DNA of 64,000 nucleotides from Sphingobacterium hungaricum (GTDB taxonomy: Bacteria; Bacteroidota; Bacteroidia; Sphingobacteriales; Sphingobacteriaceae), in contig NZ_MU158698.1 of the NCBI RefSeq assembly GCF_015210005.1, forward strand, positions 1,447,611-1,511,610, read 5' to 3'. The translations under genes and the position numbers were made by a program. The notes beneath the pieces are model-generated. The model worked only from the letters and a program-made list of their open reading frames with translations, had not been told where the DNA came from and did not search any database. Of this stretch, positions 43,978 through 53,057 are shown in pieces; position 1 is the stretch's first letter, and each line of letters starts with the position of its first letter.

Positions 43978-46900
43978 TTAGAATTTTAAATTAACACCAA
44001 ACGTAAACCCTTTTGTATTGGGAACGCCGGCATAGTCAATACCAACCGAACCAGAACCTATCACACCTGCACCCGCAGCACTCGTCTCCGGATCCATTCC
44101 AGAATAATTTGTGATCAAGAATAAATTGGTTGCATTGAAATTAATTGTTGCTCCTTTAAATATTTTTGTTTTAGCCAATAAATCTGGCGAAAGGTTGTAC
44201 GACAAATCAACCGATCTAAGGCGTAGCCAATTTACTTCCTCAATGAAATTGCTTGTCTTGTTGATGTAATATCGGGTATAGAATTCTTCGTTAGCTGTAA
44301 TTTGCTTCGTTACATCCTCGTATTGGTTTGTCGCAGGATTTAAAGCTACACCTGTTAGCTCAACTGTATTTCCTCTACTTTCAGTTTGTTTGGCCAGGCC
44401 ATACTGAGTCATCAAGACATTTGTTGCATTGAAAACATCGCCACCTTTACGGAAATCCAACAAGAACGAAAGGTTCCAATTTTTGTAGGTAAAACTGTTG
44501 TTTAAGCCACCTAAAAACTGAGGCTCTCTGTTTCCGACATGCACTGTTGCATCCTGATTTACCGTTGGCAAGCCTGTGTTCCAATTTAAGATGTATTTAC
44601 CATCTTCATTTTTTGTCCAGTCTTTTCCGCTGATTGCCATAAAATCTCCGTTGTTATAGGAAGCCGCTTTTCCATCCGCAACCTGAACATCCGTTACATA
44701 TAAAATGGCTAAACCTCCAGGAAGCTCTTTCACAATTCCTTTGTTATGCGATGCATTCAGCATCACATCCCATGAAAAATCTTGCTTTTTAATCGGCGAG
44801 AAATTAACCGTTAATTCAACTCCTTTATTTTGCAAAATACCGGCATTCACTGTTTGGAAAATTCCCCCCGTCGCATTATCTACACGAGGTGACAAAATCT
44901 GATCGACTGATCGGTTATTGTAATAAGTAAATTCAATTCCCAATTTATTTCTGAAGAATTTCAAATCTGTACCAAGCTCGAAGGATTCTGTGTTCTCAGG
45001 AATTAAATTTGGATTCCCCAATGTCCATGAATTCTTGTATCCACCGCCAATTGTCAATTCAACAGGATCTAAGTAAGAGTTAGTTTTATAAGGCTCTGCA
45101 TCTTTACCGACACCCGCCCATGAAGCACGCAATTTACCGTAGCTTAAGATGTCATTCTTTTCAAACAGTTCCGTAAAGATAAGACTTGCGCTGTATGACA
45201 TATACATAAATGAGCGGCTGTGAAGCGGCAATGTCGACGACCAGTCATTTCTAGCAGTCACGCCCACATAAGCGATGTCTCTAAAGCCAACTTTAACATC
45301 TCCGAAAACGCCTAATCTTCGAACATTACTTACATTGTCGAATGCAAATTTATCTTCTTGGTTCGCATTATTAAACGAGTAAAATCCAGGAACGACAAAA
45401 TTCTGAGCTTTGATAGCTGTCGATTTGCCTTGAATATCTTCTGTCGAAGCTCCCAACAAGAAGTTCACATCCCATTGATCTGCAAATCGCTTATTCGCGT
45501 TTAACAAAAAGTTATTGGAGATAAAATTGTACTGCCTAACATTTTGCGACAGCATTCCGTTTTGATAAACTTCATTCACCGCAGATCCTGAAGAAATTTT
45601 AGAAGTGTAGGTCGAAGTGTAATTATCTACACCCAATCGGTAAGTGAAATCTAGCCAATCTGTAAATTTAGCATTGGTATAAAATGTACCTAAGAAACGA
45701 TTCGTTTTATCATTTTGAGGATTCATATTGATTGTCCAGTATGGATTATCGATCGCGTTTCCTAAAACCTCTACTGGTGTACTTCCATTGGTAAACAATA
45801 GTTTCTGAGATCCGTCAACATTTTGCCAGTCTCTCATATTCACGCTTTGAGGCCATGCAATAATGGATTCCATATACCCATTTCCTCCAGAACCCCACAA
45901 ACCTGTTCCGGTTAATGTTTTTGTCGTTTTACTTTCTGAATAAGCTGCCGTTGCACCGAATTTGAAAATCCCTACTTTTTGCTCTCCGTTAAAACGAAAG
46001 TTTGTACGTCCGTAATCTGTTGTCGGAACGATACCTGTTTGTTTTAAGTGTGCTCCAGACAGATAGAAATTTCCGTTGGGATTGCCGCCCGCAACATTAA
46101 AACTGTTATCATATGTATAACCCGTTTTGAAGAAATCTTCTAAATTATTGTAAACGGTTTCTCCCGGAGCAAACTCATCTCCCCAGGAAGTATATGTGGA
46201 TAAATCGACACCCGCTCCATCAAGATTAGTCCCTTGCTTATATCTTTTCTGTGATTCAGGAAGTCGGTTGACCCAATTGGAACCGAATCTTGAATTTACG
46301 CCGATCGAAGCAACGCCATCTTTTCCTTTTTTAGTCGTAATTACAATCGCACCCGCCGCAGCGCGGATACCGTACAATGCAGCCGCTGTAGGGCCTTTCA
46401 ATACGGAAATTGATTCAATGTCTTCTGGATTGATATCCATCGCACGGTTTCCGTTAGTAGTAGAAATATTTGTGTTGCCATCAAAAGCAGACATATCGCC
46501 CACACCGGTGGAATTGTCCATTGGCATTCCGTCAATGACAAATAAGGGCTGGTTATCGCGCTCCAACGATGTTCCTCCACGGATAATGATTGAAGCTGAA
46601 GCACCGGGCGAGCCTCCAGAATTTGTTATGTTCAAACCTGCAATCTTACCATTAAGCGAGTTGATCAGATTCGGATTTTTGTTTTTCATCAGTTCATCGC
46701 CCTTGATATCCTGAACGGCATATCCCAAACTTTTCTTTTCCCGCTGTATACCTAAAGCGGTAACTACAACTTCGTCTATGTTTGCATCGTCAGCATCGAG
46801 CGTAACGTTTAAAACATTTCCTGCAACGTTAATTTCTTTGCTGTTGTAGCCAATCGAGGTAAAACGAAGTTTGCTTCCGAGTGCTGCCGCAATCGAATAG

Positions 46901-47115
46901 GCGCCGTCTGTGCTGCTTTGCACACTTACATTCGTGCCGACGACATTTACAGAAACTCCAGATAGCGGACCGTTGCTATCAGACACTACACCAGAAACGG
47001 TATTTTGAGTTATTTCAGAATCTTTTTTTGCTAAGTTATTTTTTTCGGCTGCTATTGTGTTCGTTAAATAACAGAATAACATAATAAAAACCGTAATAAT
47101 ATGCGCTTTCATCAT
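43978..47115 (-). CDS. SusC-family TonB-linked outer-membrane transporter (pair 3)
   Basis: A 1045-residue SusC: signal peptide (about 1-23), carboxypeptidase-regulatory-like domain starting VSGVVSDSNGPLSGVSV, TonB-box-like DEVVVTALGIQREKKSLGYAV, plug with SLNGKIAGLNITNSGGSPG and LKGPTAAALYGIRAAAGAIVI, and a barrel ending GVNLKF. The plug region resembles that of pair 1, and both SusD partners share a subtype. It has a 400-base AT-rich upstream region and no adjacent regulator. Confidence 0.94.
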   Translation of the reverse strand: MMKAHIITVFIMLFCYLTNTIAAEKNNLAKKDSEITQNTVSGVVSDSNGPLSGVSVNVVGTNVSVQSSTDGAYSIAAALGSKLRFTSIGYNSKEINVAGNVLNVTLDADDANIDEVVVTALGIQREKKSLGYAVQDIKGDELMKNKNPNLINSLNGKIAGLNITNSGGSPGASASIIIRGGTSLERDNQPLFVIDGMPMDNSTGVGDMSAFDGNTNISTTNGNRAMDINPEDIESISVLKGPTAAALYGIRAAAGAIVITTKKGKDGVASIGVNSRFGSNWVNRLPESQKRYKQGTNLDGAGVDLSTYTSWGDEFAPGETVYNNLEDFFKTGYTYDNSFNVAGGNPNGNFYLSGAHLKQTGIVPTTDYGRTNFRFNGEQKVGIFKFGATAAYSESKTTKTLTGTGLWGSGGNGYMESIIAWPQSVNMRDWQNVDGSQKLLFTNGSTPVEVLGNAIDNPYWTINMNPQNDKTNRFLGTFYTNAKFTDWLDFTYRLGVDNYTSTYTSKISSGSAVNEVYQNGMLSQNVRQYNFISNNFLLNANKRFADQWDVNFLLGASTEDIQGKSTAIKAQNFVVPGFYSFNNANQEDKFAFDNVSNVRRLGVFGDVKVGFRDIAYVGVTARNDWSSTLPLHSRSFMYMSYSASLIFTELFEKNDILSYGKLRASWAGVGKDAEPYKTNSYLDPVELTIGGGYKNSWTLGNPNLIPENTESFELGTDLKFFRNKLGIEFTYYNNRSVDQILSPRVDNATGGIFQTVNAGILQNKGVELTVNFSPIKKQDFSWDVMLNASHNKGIVKELPGGLAILYVTDVQVADGKAASYNNGDFMAISGKDWTKNEDGKYILNWNTGLPTVNQDATVHVGNREPQFLGGLNNSFTYKNWNLSFLLDFRKGGDVFNATNVLMTQYGLAKQTESRGNTVELTGVALNPATNQYEDVTKQITANEEFYTRYYINKTSNFIEEVNWLRLRSVDLSYNLSPDLLAKTKIFKGATINFNATNLFLITNYSGMDPETSAAGAGVIGSGSVGIDYAGVPNTKGFTFGVNLKF

Positions 47116-47482
47116 CTATTTTTGTTAGGTTAATGTTTTTAAAAAAATTAGGTGAGTGAGATAAAATGGAATTATCTCGAAAAAATCAATTTTAGTAGTT
47201 TTATTTCATATTAAGCTGTTTTAGTGTTACAGTTTTGGCTTCTTGTTTTACAATAGTAAAAAAATAATTTAGCTAAAGTGCAACTTTTTGCAATTTTTAT
47301 TAAAAAACAACACAAAACCGCTATTTAAATTAATTTAAATAAAACATATTTAATTAATCCTACCAAACTTGTATATATTTTTAAGAAATAGAAAAAATTC
47401 AGACCAACAAAACGCAATAATACCGTAAAAACTAACTAAAAAAAACACAACATTACTATACATTAAATAGTGTTGCAAACAA
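47116..47482. other. AT-rich intergenic region upstream of SusC pair 3
   Basis: No gene seen. The region is strongly AT-rich and should contain the leftward promoter of the SusC/SusD pair 3 operon. I could not find a convincing TAnnTTTG element with a -33 partner on the minus strand. Confidence 0.5.
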
Positions 47483-47507
47483 AAGGGTTGCTCAAAAGCA
47501 ACCCCTT
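47483..47507 (-). terminator. Intrinsic terminator after the GHL10 gene
   Basis: AAGGGTTGCT (47483-47492) pairs with AGCAACCCCTT (47497-47507) with a small mismatch at the base, loop CAAA. On the minus strand it is followed by TTTTGTTTG, about 25 bases beyond the stop of the glycosidase gene. Confidence 0.82.
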
Positions 47508-47531
47508 AATATTATTAATAATCGACGAACC

Positions 47532-49193
47532 TTAATCCACCTTTTTCGCTATATAATTACTCTCGTTGCTTAATCGGTCAATAGCTTTTACCGCAACAAA
47601 ACTAAGCTTCTGTCCGTTCTTTGATTTGGCAAATTCTTTAGCCGTTATATCTGCATCTAGGATTTCATATTCCCAAATATCTCCATACTTCGCGTAGACA
47701 ACCCAGTGCTTTACTTGTTCGGGCTGTTTATGTTGCCATTTAGCGAAAATGCTATTCTTTTCAGGGGTTAGCAATAAAGTTGGCTCTAACAATGGATTCG
47801 CGCTTAGCCAAGGCGACCTTGGAATCAGTGCTTTTGTAAAATAAGGGCCTTCAGCGACCGAACGCAATAATTGAGGATTCTTTGTTAGTCCCGCAATGCT
47901 CCAATGGATGGCACCCGGACTATTCGGAGTTAATTTTCTTGTTAATTCAATTTGATTGATGATTTCTTTTGCTCTGTCTGGGGAGCGAATTTCTACGGTA
48001 TTAAGCCCAGGCCACAGGTGGCGCTTAAATGTGTTTTCTGATTCCCACCATTTCAGCAAGGCGCTAAAGCTTTGTTTTGCAGGATAATCAGGCCAATACA
48101 ATTGTGGCGCAAAATAATCGATCCAGCCCTTATTTAGCCAAAGTTTTGCATCTGCATACAATTCATCGTACTGAGAAGAACCCGATACTCCGGCTGGATA
48201 GCCTGGCTTCCAAATCCCAAATGGGCTCAATCCAAATTTCACGAAATTCTTTTCCGCTTTAATTTCTTTGTAGACACGCTCTATGAATTTATTTACATGA
48301 TCTCTGCGCCAATCGCCTCTCGACAAAGTCCCGCCTTGAGATTTATACAGATTCCATGACTCGTTATCTGGAAAATCTCCACCTCCATTATAGGATGCAT
48401 ATGGATAAAAATAATCGTCAAAATGAACTCCGTCAATATCATATCGCTTCACAATATCCAATACAACTTTCGAAGCATGGTCTTGCGTATTTTTGTTTGC
48501 AGGATCAAACCAATACATTCCATTTTTCAAGCGGACAACCATATCAGGAGCCTGCTTCACCATGGATTGGCTTGTAACAGCGCCACCGCTGCTGTGGTGC
48601 GCGCGATAAGGATTCAGCCAAACATGCAATTCAAGACCCCTTTTATGCGCTTCTTCAACCCAAAACTCCAAAGGGTCATAATATGGCGAAGGCTTTTTGC
48701 CGATTTCTCCAGTCAGGAAATAGGACCAAGGTTCAAATTCACTATTATATAAGGCATCTGCCGAAGGACGGACTTGAAAAACAACAGCATTGAAATTATT
48801 GTTTTTCAACAAGTCCAACAAGGCGATTGCCTCTTGTTTTTGCTGGTCAACCGACAAATTGTTTTTCGAAGGCCAGTTGATATTTGCCACTGTAGCAATC
48901 CAAGCAGCCCTGAATTCGCGAGGTACATTGGGCAAATCTACCTGAATCGGCTTTTCTGCAACAACCACAGGCTCTTTAACAGCAGCCGTCTGTTGCGCAG
49001 GCCTATTTGTACGAACCACCGTGTCGAGTTTTTGCCTCGCCGGCGGAGGTAAATTCGACGGGTTTGCTTGGGTGTTCACCAAGACTTTATTGTTTTTATT
49101 TTCTTTTTTAGATTTACAGCTGACAACCGAAACCATGATCAACAAGCTAAAAATAGCCAACAGTTTTGAATAGTGTTTAATCATAAGAGGCAA
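47532..49193 (-). CDS. GHL10-family glycoside hydrolase lipoprotein (YngK/DigH-like)
   Basis: A 553-residue lipoprotein (lipobox VSVVSC near residue 26; an alternative start 3 codons in is possible). After a proline/threonine/glutamine-rich linker (about 30-88) the GHL10 (formerly DUF187) domain starts at PREFRAAWIATVANINWP and continues with FNAVVFQVRPSADALY, GLELHVWLNPYRAHH, YDIDGVHFDDYFYPY and WIDYFAPQLYWPDY. A fibronectin-like C-terminal part follows (about 440-553). E. coli DigH of this family cleaves peptide-free peptidoglycan glycan strands, which suits the neighbours; the exact bond here is an inference. Confidence 0.88.
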   Translation of the reverse strand: MPLMIKHYSKLLAIFSLLIMVSVVSCKSKKENKNNKVLVNTQANPSNLPPPARQKLDTVVRTNRPAQQTAAVKEPVVVAEKPIQVDLPNVPREFRAAWIATVANINWPSKNNLSVDQQKQEAIALLDLLKNNNFNAVVFQVRPSADALYNSEFEPWSYFLTGEIGKKPSPYYDPLEFWVEEAHKRGLELHVWLNPYRAHHSSGGAVTSQSMVKQAPDMVVRLKNGMYWFDPANKNTQDHASKVVLDIVKRYDIDGVHFDDYFYPYASYNGGGDFPDNESWNLYKSQGGTLSRGDWRRDHVNKFIERVYKEIKAEKNFVKFGLSPFGIWKPGYPAGVSGSSQYDELYADAKLWLNKGWIDYFAPQLYWPDYPAKQSFSALLKWWESENTFKRHLWPGLNTVEIRSPDRAKEIINQIELTRKLTPNSPGAIHWSIAGLTKNPQLLRSVAEGPYFTKALIPRSPWLSANPLLEPTLLLTPEKNSIFAKWQHKQPEQVKHWVVYAKYGDIWEYEILDADITAKEFAKSKNGQKLSFVAVKAIDRLSNESNYIAKKVD

Positions 49194-49262
49194 ATCTACA
49201 CTTTTCGCGAGAGAGTTAAGAATCTTGCATTTGTAAATATGATAATACAGAATCTATGGCTG

Positions 49263-50387
49263 TTAAATCGTAACAGCACTCACAGACTTTCCGCGAAAAA
49301 TGACTTGATTTACTTCAAAACCTTGATCAAAAACCAACACATTGGCTATTGCGCCAGCATTCAGATTTCCTAAATCTGACCGGCCAATTAAATTCGCGGG
49401 ATAGAGCGTTGCCATGCGGATGGCTTCATCTAATGGAATATCAACTTGGTTAACACAATTTTTTATAGCCTGAAGCATACTCAATGATGATCCGGATAAT
49501 GTTCCGTCAGGCAATTCATAATGATCTTGGTTAAACACATGTTTGTAAATTCCTTTTTCACATGCGCCAACGGCGTCTGTTATTAGAAACAATCGCTCGC
49601 CCATTAGCTTTTTGCTTAACGCAACGGTTTCGTAATCCACATGAACACCATCTACAATGATTGATGCAGAAAGATTTTTATCCAATAAGATTTCGCCGGG
49701 CAAACCCACATCACGGTGATGAAATGGACTCATCGCATTCCAAAGATGTGTTGCGGTTTTTATGCCCCGCTCATAAAATTTTGCGGTTTGTTTTGCAGTA
49801 GCTGCGCTATGGCCAGCACTTAAAAGAATATTTCGCGCAAGAAGATTTTTTATTGCTTCATCAGAAACAAGCTCAGGAGCAATCGTCATCATTTTCACAC
49901 TATTTTCTGCAGTTGATAGCAAATCAGAAATCGCTTCATCAGTTGCTTCAATAATCAATTCTTCCGGATGCGCTCCTCTTTTTTTGCTGTTTAAGAAAGG
50001 TCCTTCAAAATGCAATCCCAAAGCAACTTCAGGTTTTGCCGCGTTGAAAACGCGGCCCGCATCTTTAAATATCTCCAGCGTATTGGTAGCCAAGGTCAGG
50101 TAAAAAGAAGTACATCCTTGCTTTAAAAGATCTTCTTCAATCGAACGAATGGACTCTGCTGTCAGTTCTGATGAAAAAAGTACATTTCCAGTCCCGTAGA
50201 TCTGAAGGTCGATAAGTCCAGGACAAACATTCGATCCATGAACATCTTCAACTATATAATCTGCAGGAATATCATTTTCTGAAACTATTCCAACGATGTT
50301 TTCTCCATCGATTAACAAAGCACTTTTTTCAAATAGTTTATATCCCGAAAAAATCTTCCCATTGGTCAAGGCTCTTTTAGTTTTCAT
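49263..50387 (-). CDS. nagA: N-acetylglucosamine-6-phosphate deacetylase
   Basis: A 374-residue amidohydrolase: GSNVCPGLIDLQIYGTG, the metal-binding GLHFEGPFLNSKKRGAH block with the conserved glutamate near residue 128, LSAGHSAATAKQ, TATHLWNAMSPFHHRD and the catalytic aspartate in FLITDAVGA. It converts GlcNAc-6-phosphate, the product of MurQ, to glucosamine-6-phosphate in the cytosol. It sits 69 bases upstream of the GHL10 gene on the same strand, so the two may be co-transcribed. nagB is not in the window. Confidence 0.94.
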   Translation of the reverse strand: MKTKRALTNGKIFSGYKLFEKSALLIDGENIVGIVSENDIPADYIVEDVHGSNVCPGLIDLQIYGTGNVLFSSELTAESIRSIEEDLLKQGCTSFYLTLATNTLEIFKDAGRVFNAAKPEVALGLHFEGPFLNSKKRGAHPEELIIEATDEAISDLLSTAENSVKMMTIAPELVSDEAIKNLLARNILLSAGHSAATAKQTAKFYERGIKTATHLWNAMSPFHHRDVGLPGEILLDKNLSASIIVDGVHVDYETVALSKKLMGERLFLITDAVGACEKGIYKHVFNQDHYELPDGTLSGSSLSMLQAIKNCVNQVDIPLDEAIRMATLYPANLIGRSDLGNLNAGAIANVLVFDQGFEVNQVIFRGKSVSAVTI

Positions 50388-50444
50388 ATTGAAATTATCT
50401 TTGAAATGTTTGTGATTGCAAGTTATGCATTGTAATTTAGCTAA

Positions 50445-50576
50445 ATGAATAATCAGGAAAATAATAAGATTTCAAAATCGTCACGCTTCAATAAACGGGC
50501 AATGATTATTATGAACATTATTGCCTTCAGCTTATTCATTTTAGCACTTATCTATAAATTTATTATTTTAAAATAA
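50445..50576 (+). CDS. Small single-pass membrane protein, 43 residues
   Basis: A short frame from the ATG at 50445 to the TAA at 50574-50576. The first 19 residues are polar and basic (MNNQENNKISKSSRFNKRA), followed by one hydrophobic helix (about 20-42, rich in I, L, F and A) and a C-terminal lysine. The ATG of ridA follows the stop with no gap, which suggests translational coupling. No domain is recognised. It looks like a real small gene because of its position and clean topology, but no homology was checked. Confidence 0.6.
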   Translation: MNNQENNKISKSSRFNKRAMIIMNIIAFSLFILALIYKFIILK

Positions 50577-50966
50577 ATGTCAACCAAAATCCTATTGAAT
50601 ACAGAAAAAGCTCCTGCAGCAATTGGTCCTTACAATCAGGCAATTCGAGCGGGAAATACACTTTATGTATCCGGACAAATTCCTTTGATTCCAGAAACGA
50701 TGGAACTCATTGATTCTGGAATAGCAGATGAAACGCATCAAGTACTCAAAAATGTGCAAGCTATTCTGGATAACGCAGGTTATTCGTTTGAAGATGTCGT
50801 TAAAGCTTCTATTTTTTTAAGCGACATGGGTGATTTCGCTGTTGTAAATGAAATTTATGCACAGTATTTCACCAAGAACCAGCCCGCTAGAGAATGTGTT
50901 GCTGTCAAGACATTGCCAAAGAACGTAAACGTAGAAATTTCAGTCATAGCCTGGAAAGCGGAATAG
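50577..50966 (+). CDS. ridA: RidA-family enamine/imine deaminase
   Basis: A 129-residue protein of the YjgF/YER057c/UK114 family with all the hallmarks: APAAIGPYNQAIRAGNTLYVSGQIPL at the start, the IADETHQVLKNVQAIL helix, and the PARECVAVKTLPKNVNVEISVIAW signature with the catalytic arginine. RidA is a cytosolic homotrimer that hydrolyses reactive 2-aminoacrylate and related imines from PLP enzymes. Its stop overlaps the GTG start of the next gene by one base. Confidence 0.95.
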   Translation: MSTKILLNTEKAPAAIGPYNQAIRAGNTLYVSGQIPLIPETMELIDSGIADETHQVLKNVQAILDNAGYSFEDVVKASIFLSDMGDFAVVNEIYAQYFTKNQPARECVAVKTLPKNVNVEISVIAWKAE

Positions 50967-51886
50967 TGGAGAAAGATATTCAACACACTAAAAGCCGCAG
51001 AAATTATTTTCTTGCGGCTTTTTTAGCACCCTTTATTTGGGGCTTTATGTCTATTCCCGTAAGGATTTTGAACGGATATCCGGCGGAAGACATTTTGTAT
51101 TACCGCATCCTTTCGGCCGTTGTTCTGTTATGGCTATTTATCTTGATTTTCCGAAAGAAAAAACTGATTGCCGATTATCATCATTTCAACGAATTGACAA
51201 AATCCGAGAAAAAGAAAATTAGCTGGCTGACTTTGCTAGCCTCGATTTTGATTTTTGCGAATTGGTATACTTTTATTTATTCGATTAACAATGTCAGTAT
51301 TCAATCGGCGGCTTTGGCTTATATGATCTGCCCATTGATTACAACTTTTGCAGCTTATTTTATATTGAAAGAGGGATTATCTCCGCTAAAAAAATTCGCG
51401 TTGTTTCTAGCTTTTTTTAGTTGTTGTTTATTGGCTACAGGCTCCTTTTTAGATATTGCCTGGGCAATTACCATCGCATCATCTTATGCATTTTACCTAA
51501 TTATCCAACGGGTGCTGCAGGGTTTCGACAAATTAACTATTCTCGCGGTTCAACTGTTGATCTGTTCGGCTTTTGTGGTTCCTTTGTTGCTCATTAGCAA
51601 TCATTCTTTGCCGACCGATCCTGTTTTTTGGGAGACAGTCGTAATTATTGCTGTCTTTTTCACAATCATCCCGCTATATTTTAGCATGTATGCGTTGATA
51701 AAAATCTCTTCGTCAACAACAGGCGTATTGTTGTACATCAACCCAATACTTGCCTTTCTCTTGGCGATATTTTATTTTAAAGAAAGCATTGAACCGTATA
51801 AATACATTGCCTATGGCATTTTATTGATTGCGATCATGCTTTTTAATTGGAAGATTTTGAAGAATGTTGTGTTTGGGAAGAAATAA
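50966..51886 (+). CDS. EamA-family (RarD-like) drug/metabolite transporter
   Basis: About 306 residues if read from the GTG at 50966, which overlaps the ridA stop by one base. The longer frame from 50894 runs inside ridA and adds 24 unlikely residues. The protein has about ten membrane helices in two EamA repeats. It opens FLAAFLAPFIWGFMSIPVRI and contains FANWYTFIYSINNVSIQSAA and FKESIEPYKYIAYGILLIAI, which resemble RarD. The substrate is unknown; members export amino acids, metabolites or drugs. Tightly coupled to ridA. Confidence 0.85.
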   Translation: MEKDIQHTKSRRNYFLAAFLAPFIWGFMSIPVRILNGYPAEDILYYRILSAVVLLWLFILIFRKKKLIADYHHFNELTKSEKKKISWLTLLASILIFANWYTFIYSINNVSIQSAALAYMICPLITTFAAYFILKEGLSPLKKFALFLAFFSCCLLATGSFLDIAWAITIASSYAFYLIIQRVLQGFDKLTILAVQLLICSAFVVPLLLISNHSLPTDPVFWETVVIIAVFFTIIPLYFSMYALIKISSSTTGVLLYINPILAFLLAIFYFKESIEPYKYIAYGILLIAIMLFNWKILKNVVFGKK

Positions 51887-51905
51887 ATCTCAATTACAGA
51901 TAAAT

Positions 51906-53057
51906 TTAATTTTCATTTTCTCTCAGCAACCTTAAAAAATTCAAGCCCATAATTTTGGCAACATCTTGTTCTGAATAACCTTTCCCTAACAAAGCTTTTG
52001 TGAGGTTAGGGAATTTGGAAACATCTTCCAGTCCTTGAGGGGGCGATTCAATGCCATCAAAATCAGAACCAATAGCCACGTGGTCGATTCCGACCATCTT
52101 CACTAAATAATCGATGTGTTCCAGCACTTTTGACATAGGAGCGTTGGCTTGTGATTTCAGATTGGCAGGCAGGCTTTCATATTGTCGGGTAACTGAAAGC
52201 TTATAATCTCCTTTGTCTCCAAAATGCTGTTTGTAGAGCTTCTTCACGCGGGCATTATAACCTGAATCCAGAAATCCTGAATAAAAATTCACGCCCACCA
52301 CGCCACCGTTTTTCTTTAATGCTAAAAGTTGTTCATCTTTTAAATTCCGATAATGTGGCGTTAGGGCATAAGCGTTGGAATGTGATACCAATACCGGTAT
52401 GCTCGTAATTTTAAGAACATCATAAAACGTTTGCTCGCCAGCATGTGATAAATCAACCAGCATGCCCAGTTCATTCATTTTACGGATGATATTTCTGCCG
52501 TGCTCGGTCAAGCCCTTCCCTTGACTCGTTGTTGTTTTACTTTCAATTGCCGCCGCCGTTGCCCACGATAAATTGTAATTCCAAGTCAAGGTAAGATACA
52601 AAGCTCCTCTTTTGTATAGTGCTTCTAAGTTTTCGATCGAATTCTCAATCATGTTGCCACCCTCCACGCCGATCAGCGCAACGATTTTTCCAGTGCGTTG
52701 AATGGAATCAATCTGACGGCTGTTTTTTGCTAACGCAATCTGCTCAGGATATTTAGCAAGCATTTTCTCCAAAGCATCGATCTGTGCATTTGCATGTTTA
52801 AAAGCTTTGCCTTTGCCATATTTTTTGTCATCCGACCAAACGGCAAATACCTGAACGTCGACCCCTCCTTCTTTCAAACGGGGAAGGTCTGTATGTCCTG
52901 TTTTCAGGCGCTGCCCAATGTCCTTTCCTGAGAAAATGGTTTCATAAATCGCATCGTTATGCATATCCACAAGCGTAAGCTTTTGATGGATTGCTTTGTA
53001 ATCCTGTGCTTGCGCCAATCCTAAACAGCAAAATGCCATCAACAGTATTTTCTTCAT
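51906..53057 (-). CDS. Membrane (renal-type) dipeptidase, peptidase family M19
   Basis: A 383-residue secreted protein (signal peptide about 1-17, LAQAQ) with the M19 zinc sites: VDMHNDAIYE (HxD), the bridging glutamate in GVEGGNMI, LVDLSHAGEQTFYDVL, PVLVSHSNAYAL and the conserved AIGSDFDGIE. Enzymes of this family cleave dipeptides and tolerate a D-residue at the C-terminal side. It starts directly after the stop of the serine hydrolase gene, so both are in one operon; degradation of peptides freed from muropeptides is a plausible role and an inference. Confidence 0.92.
   Translation of the reverse strand: MKKILLMAFCCLGLAQAQDYKAIHQKLTLVDMHNDAIYETIFSGKDIGQRLKTGHTDLPRLKEGGVDVQVFAVWSDDKKYGKGKAFKHANAQIDALEKMLAKYPEQIALAKNSRQIDSIQRTGKIVALIGVEGGNMIENSIENLEALYKRGALYLTLTWNYNLSWATAAAIESKTTTSQGKGLTEHGRNIIRKMNELGMLVDLSHAGEQTFYDVLKITSIPVLVSHSNAYALTPHYRNLKDEQLLALKKNGGVVGVNFYSGFLDSGYNARVKKLYKQHFGDKGDYKLSVTRQYESLPANLKSQANAPMSKVLEHIDYLVKMVGIDHVAIGSDFDGIESPPQGLEDVSKFPNLTKALLGKGYSEQDVAKIMGLNFLRLLRENEN

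Noticed and set aside
46196..46714. A 172-codon open frame on the plus strand
   Set aside because: It is antisense to the plug region of SusC pair 3, which is strongly supported.
50894..50965. Upstream extension of the EamA transporter
   Set aside because: The extra 24 residues lie inside ridA in another frame and look random; the GTG overlapping the ridA stop is the better start.
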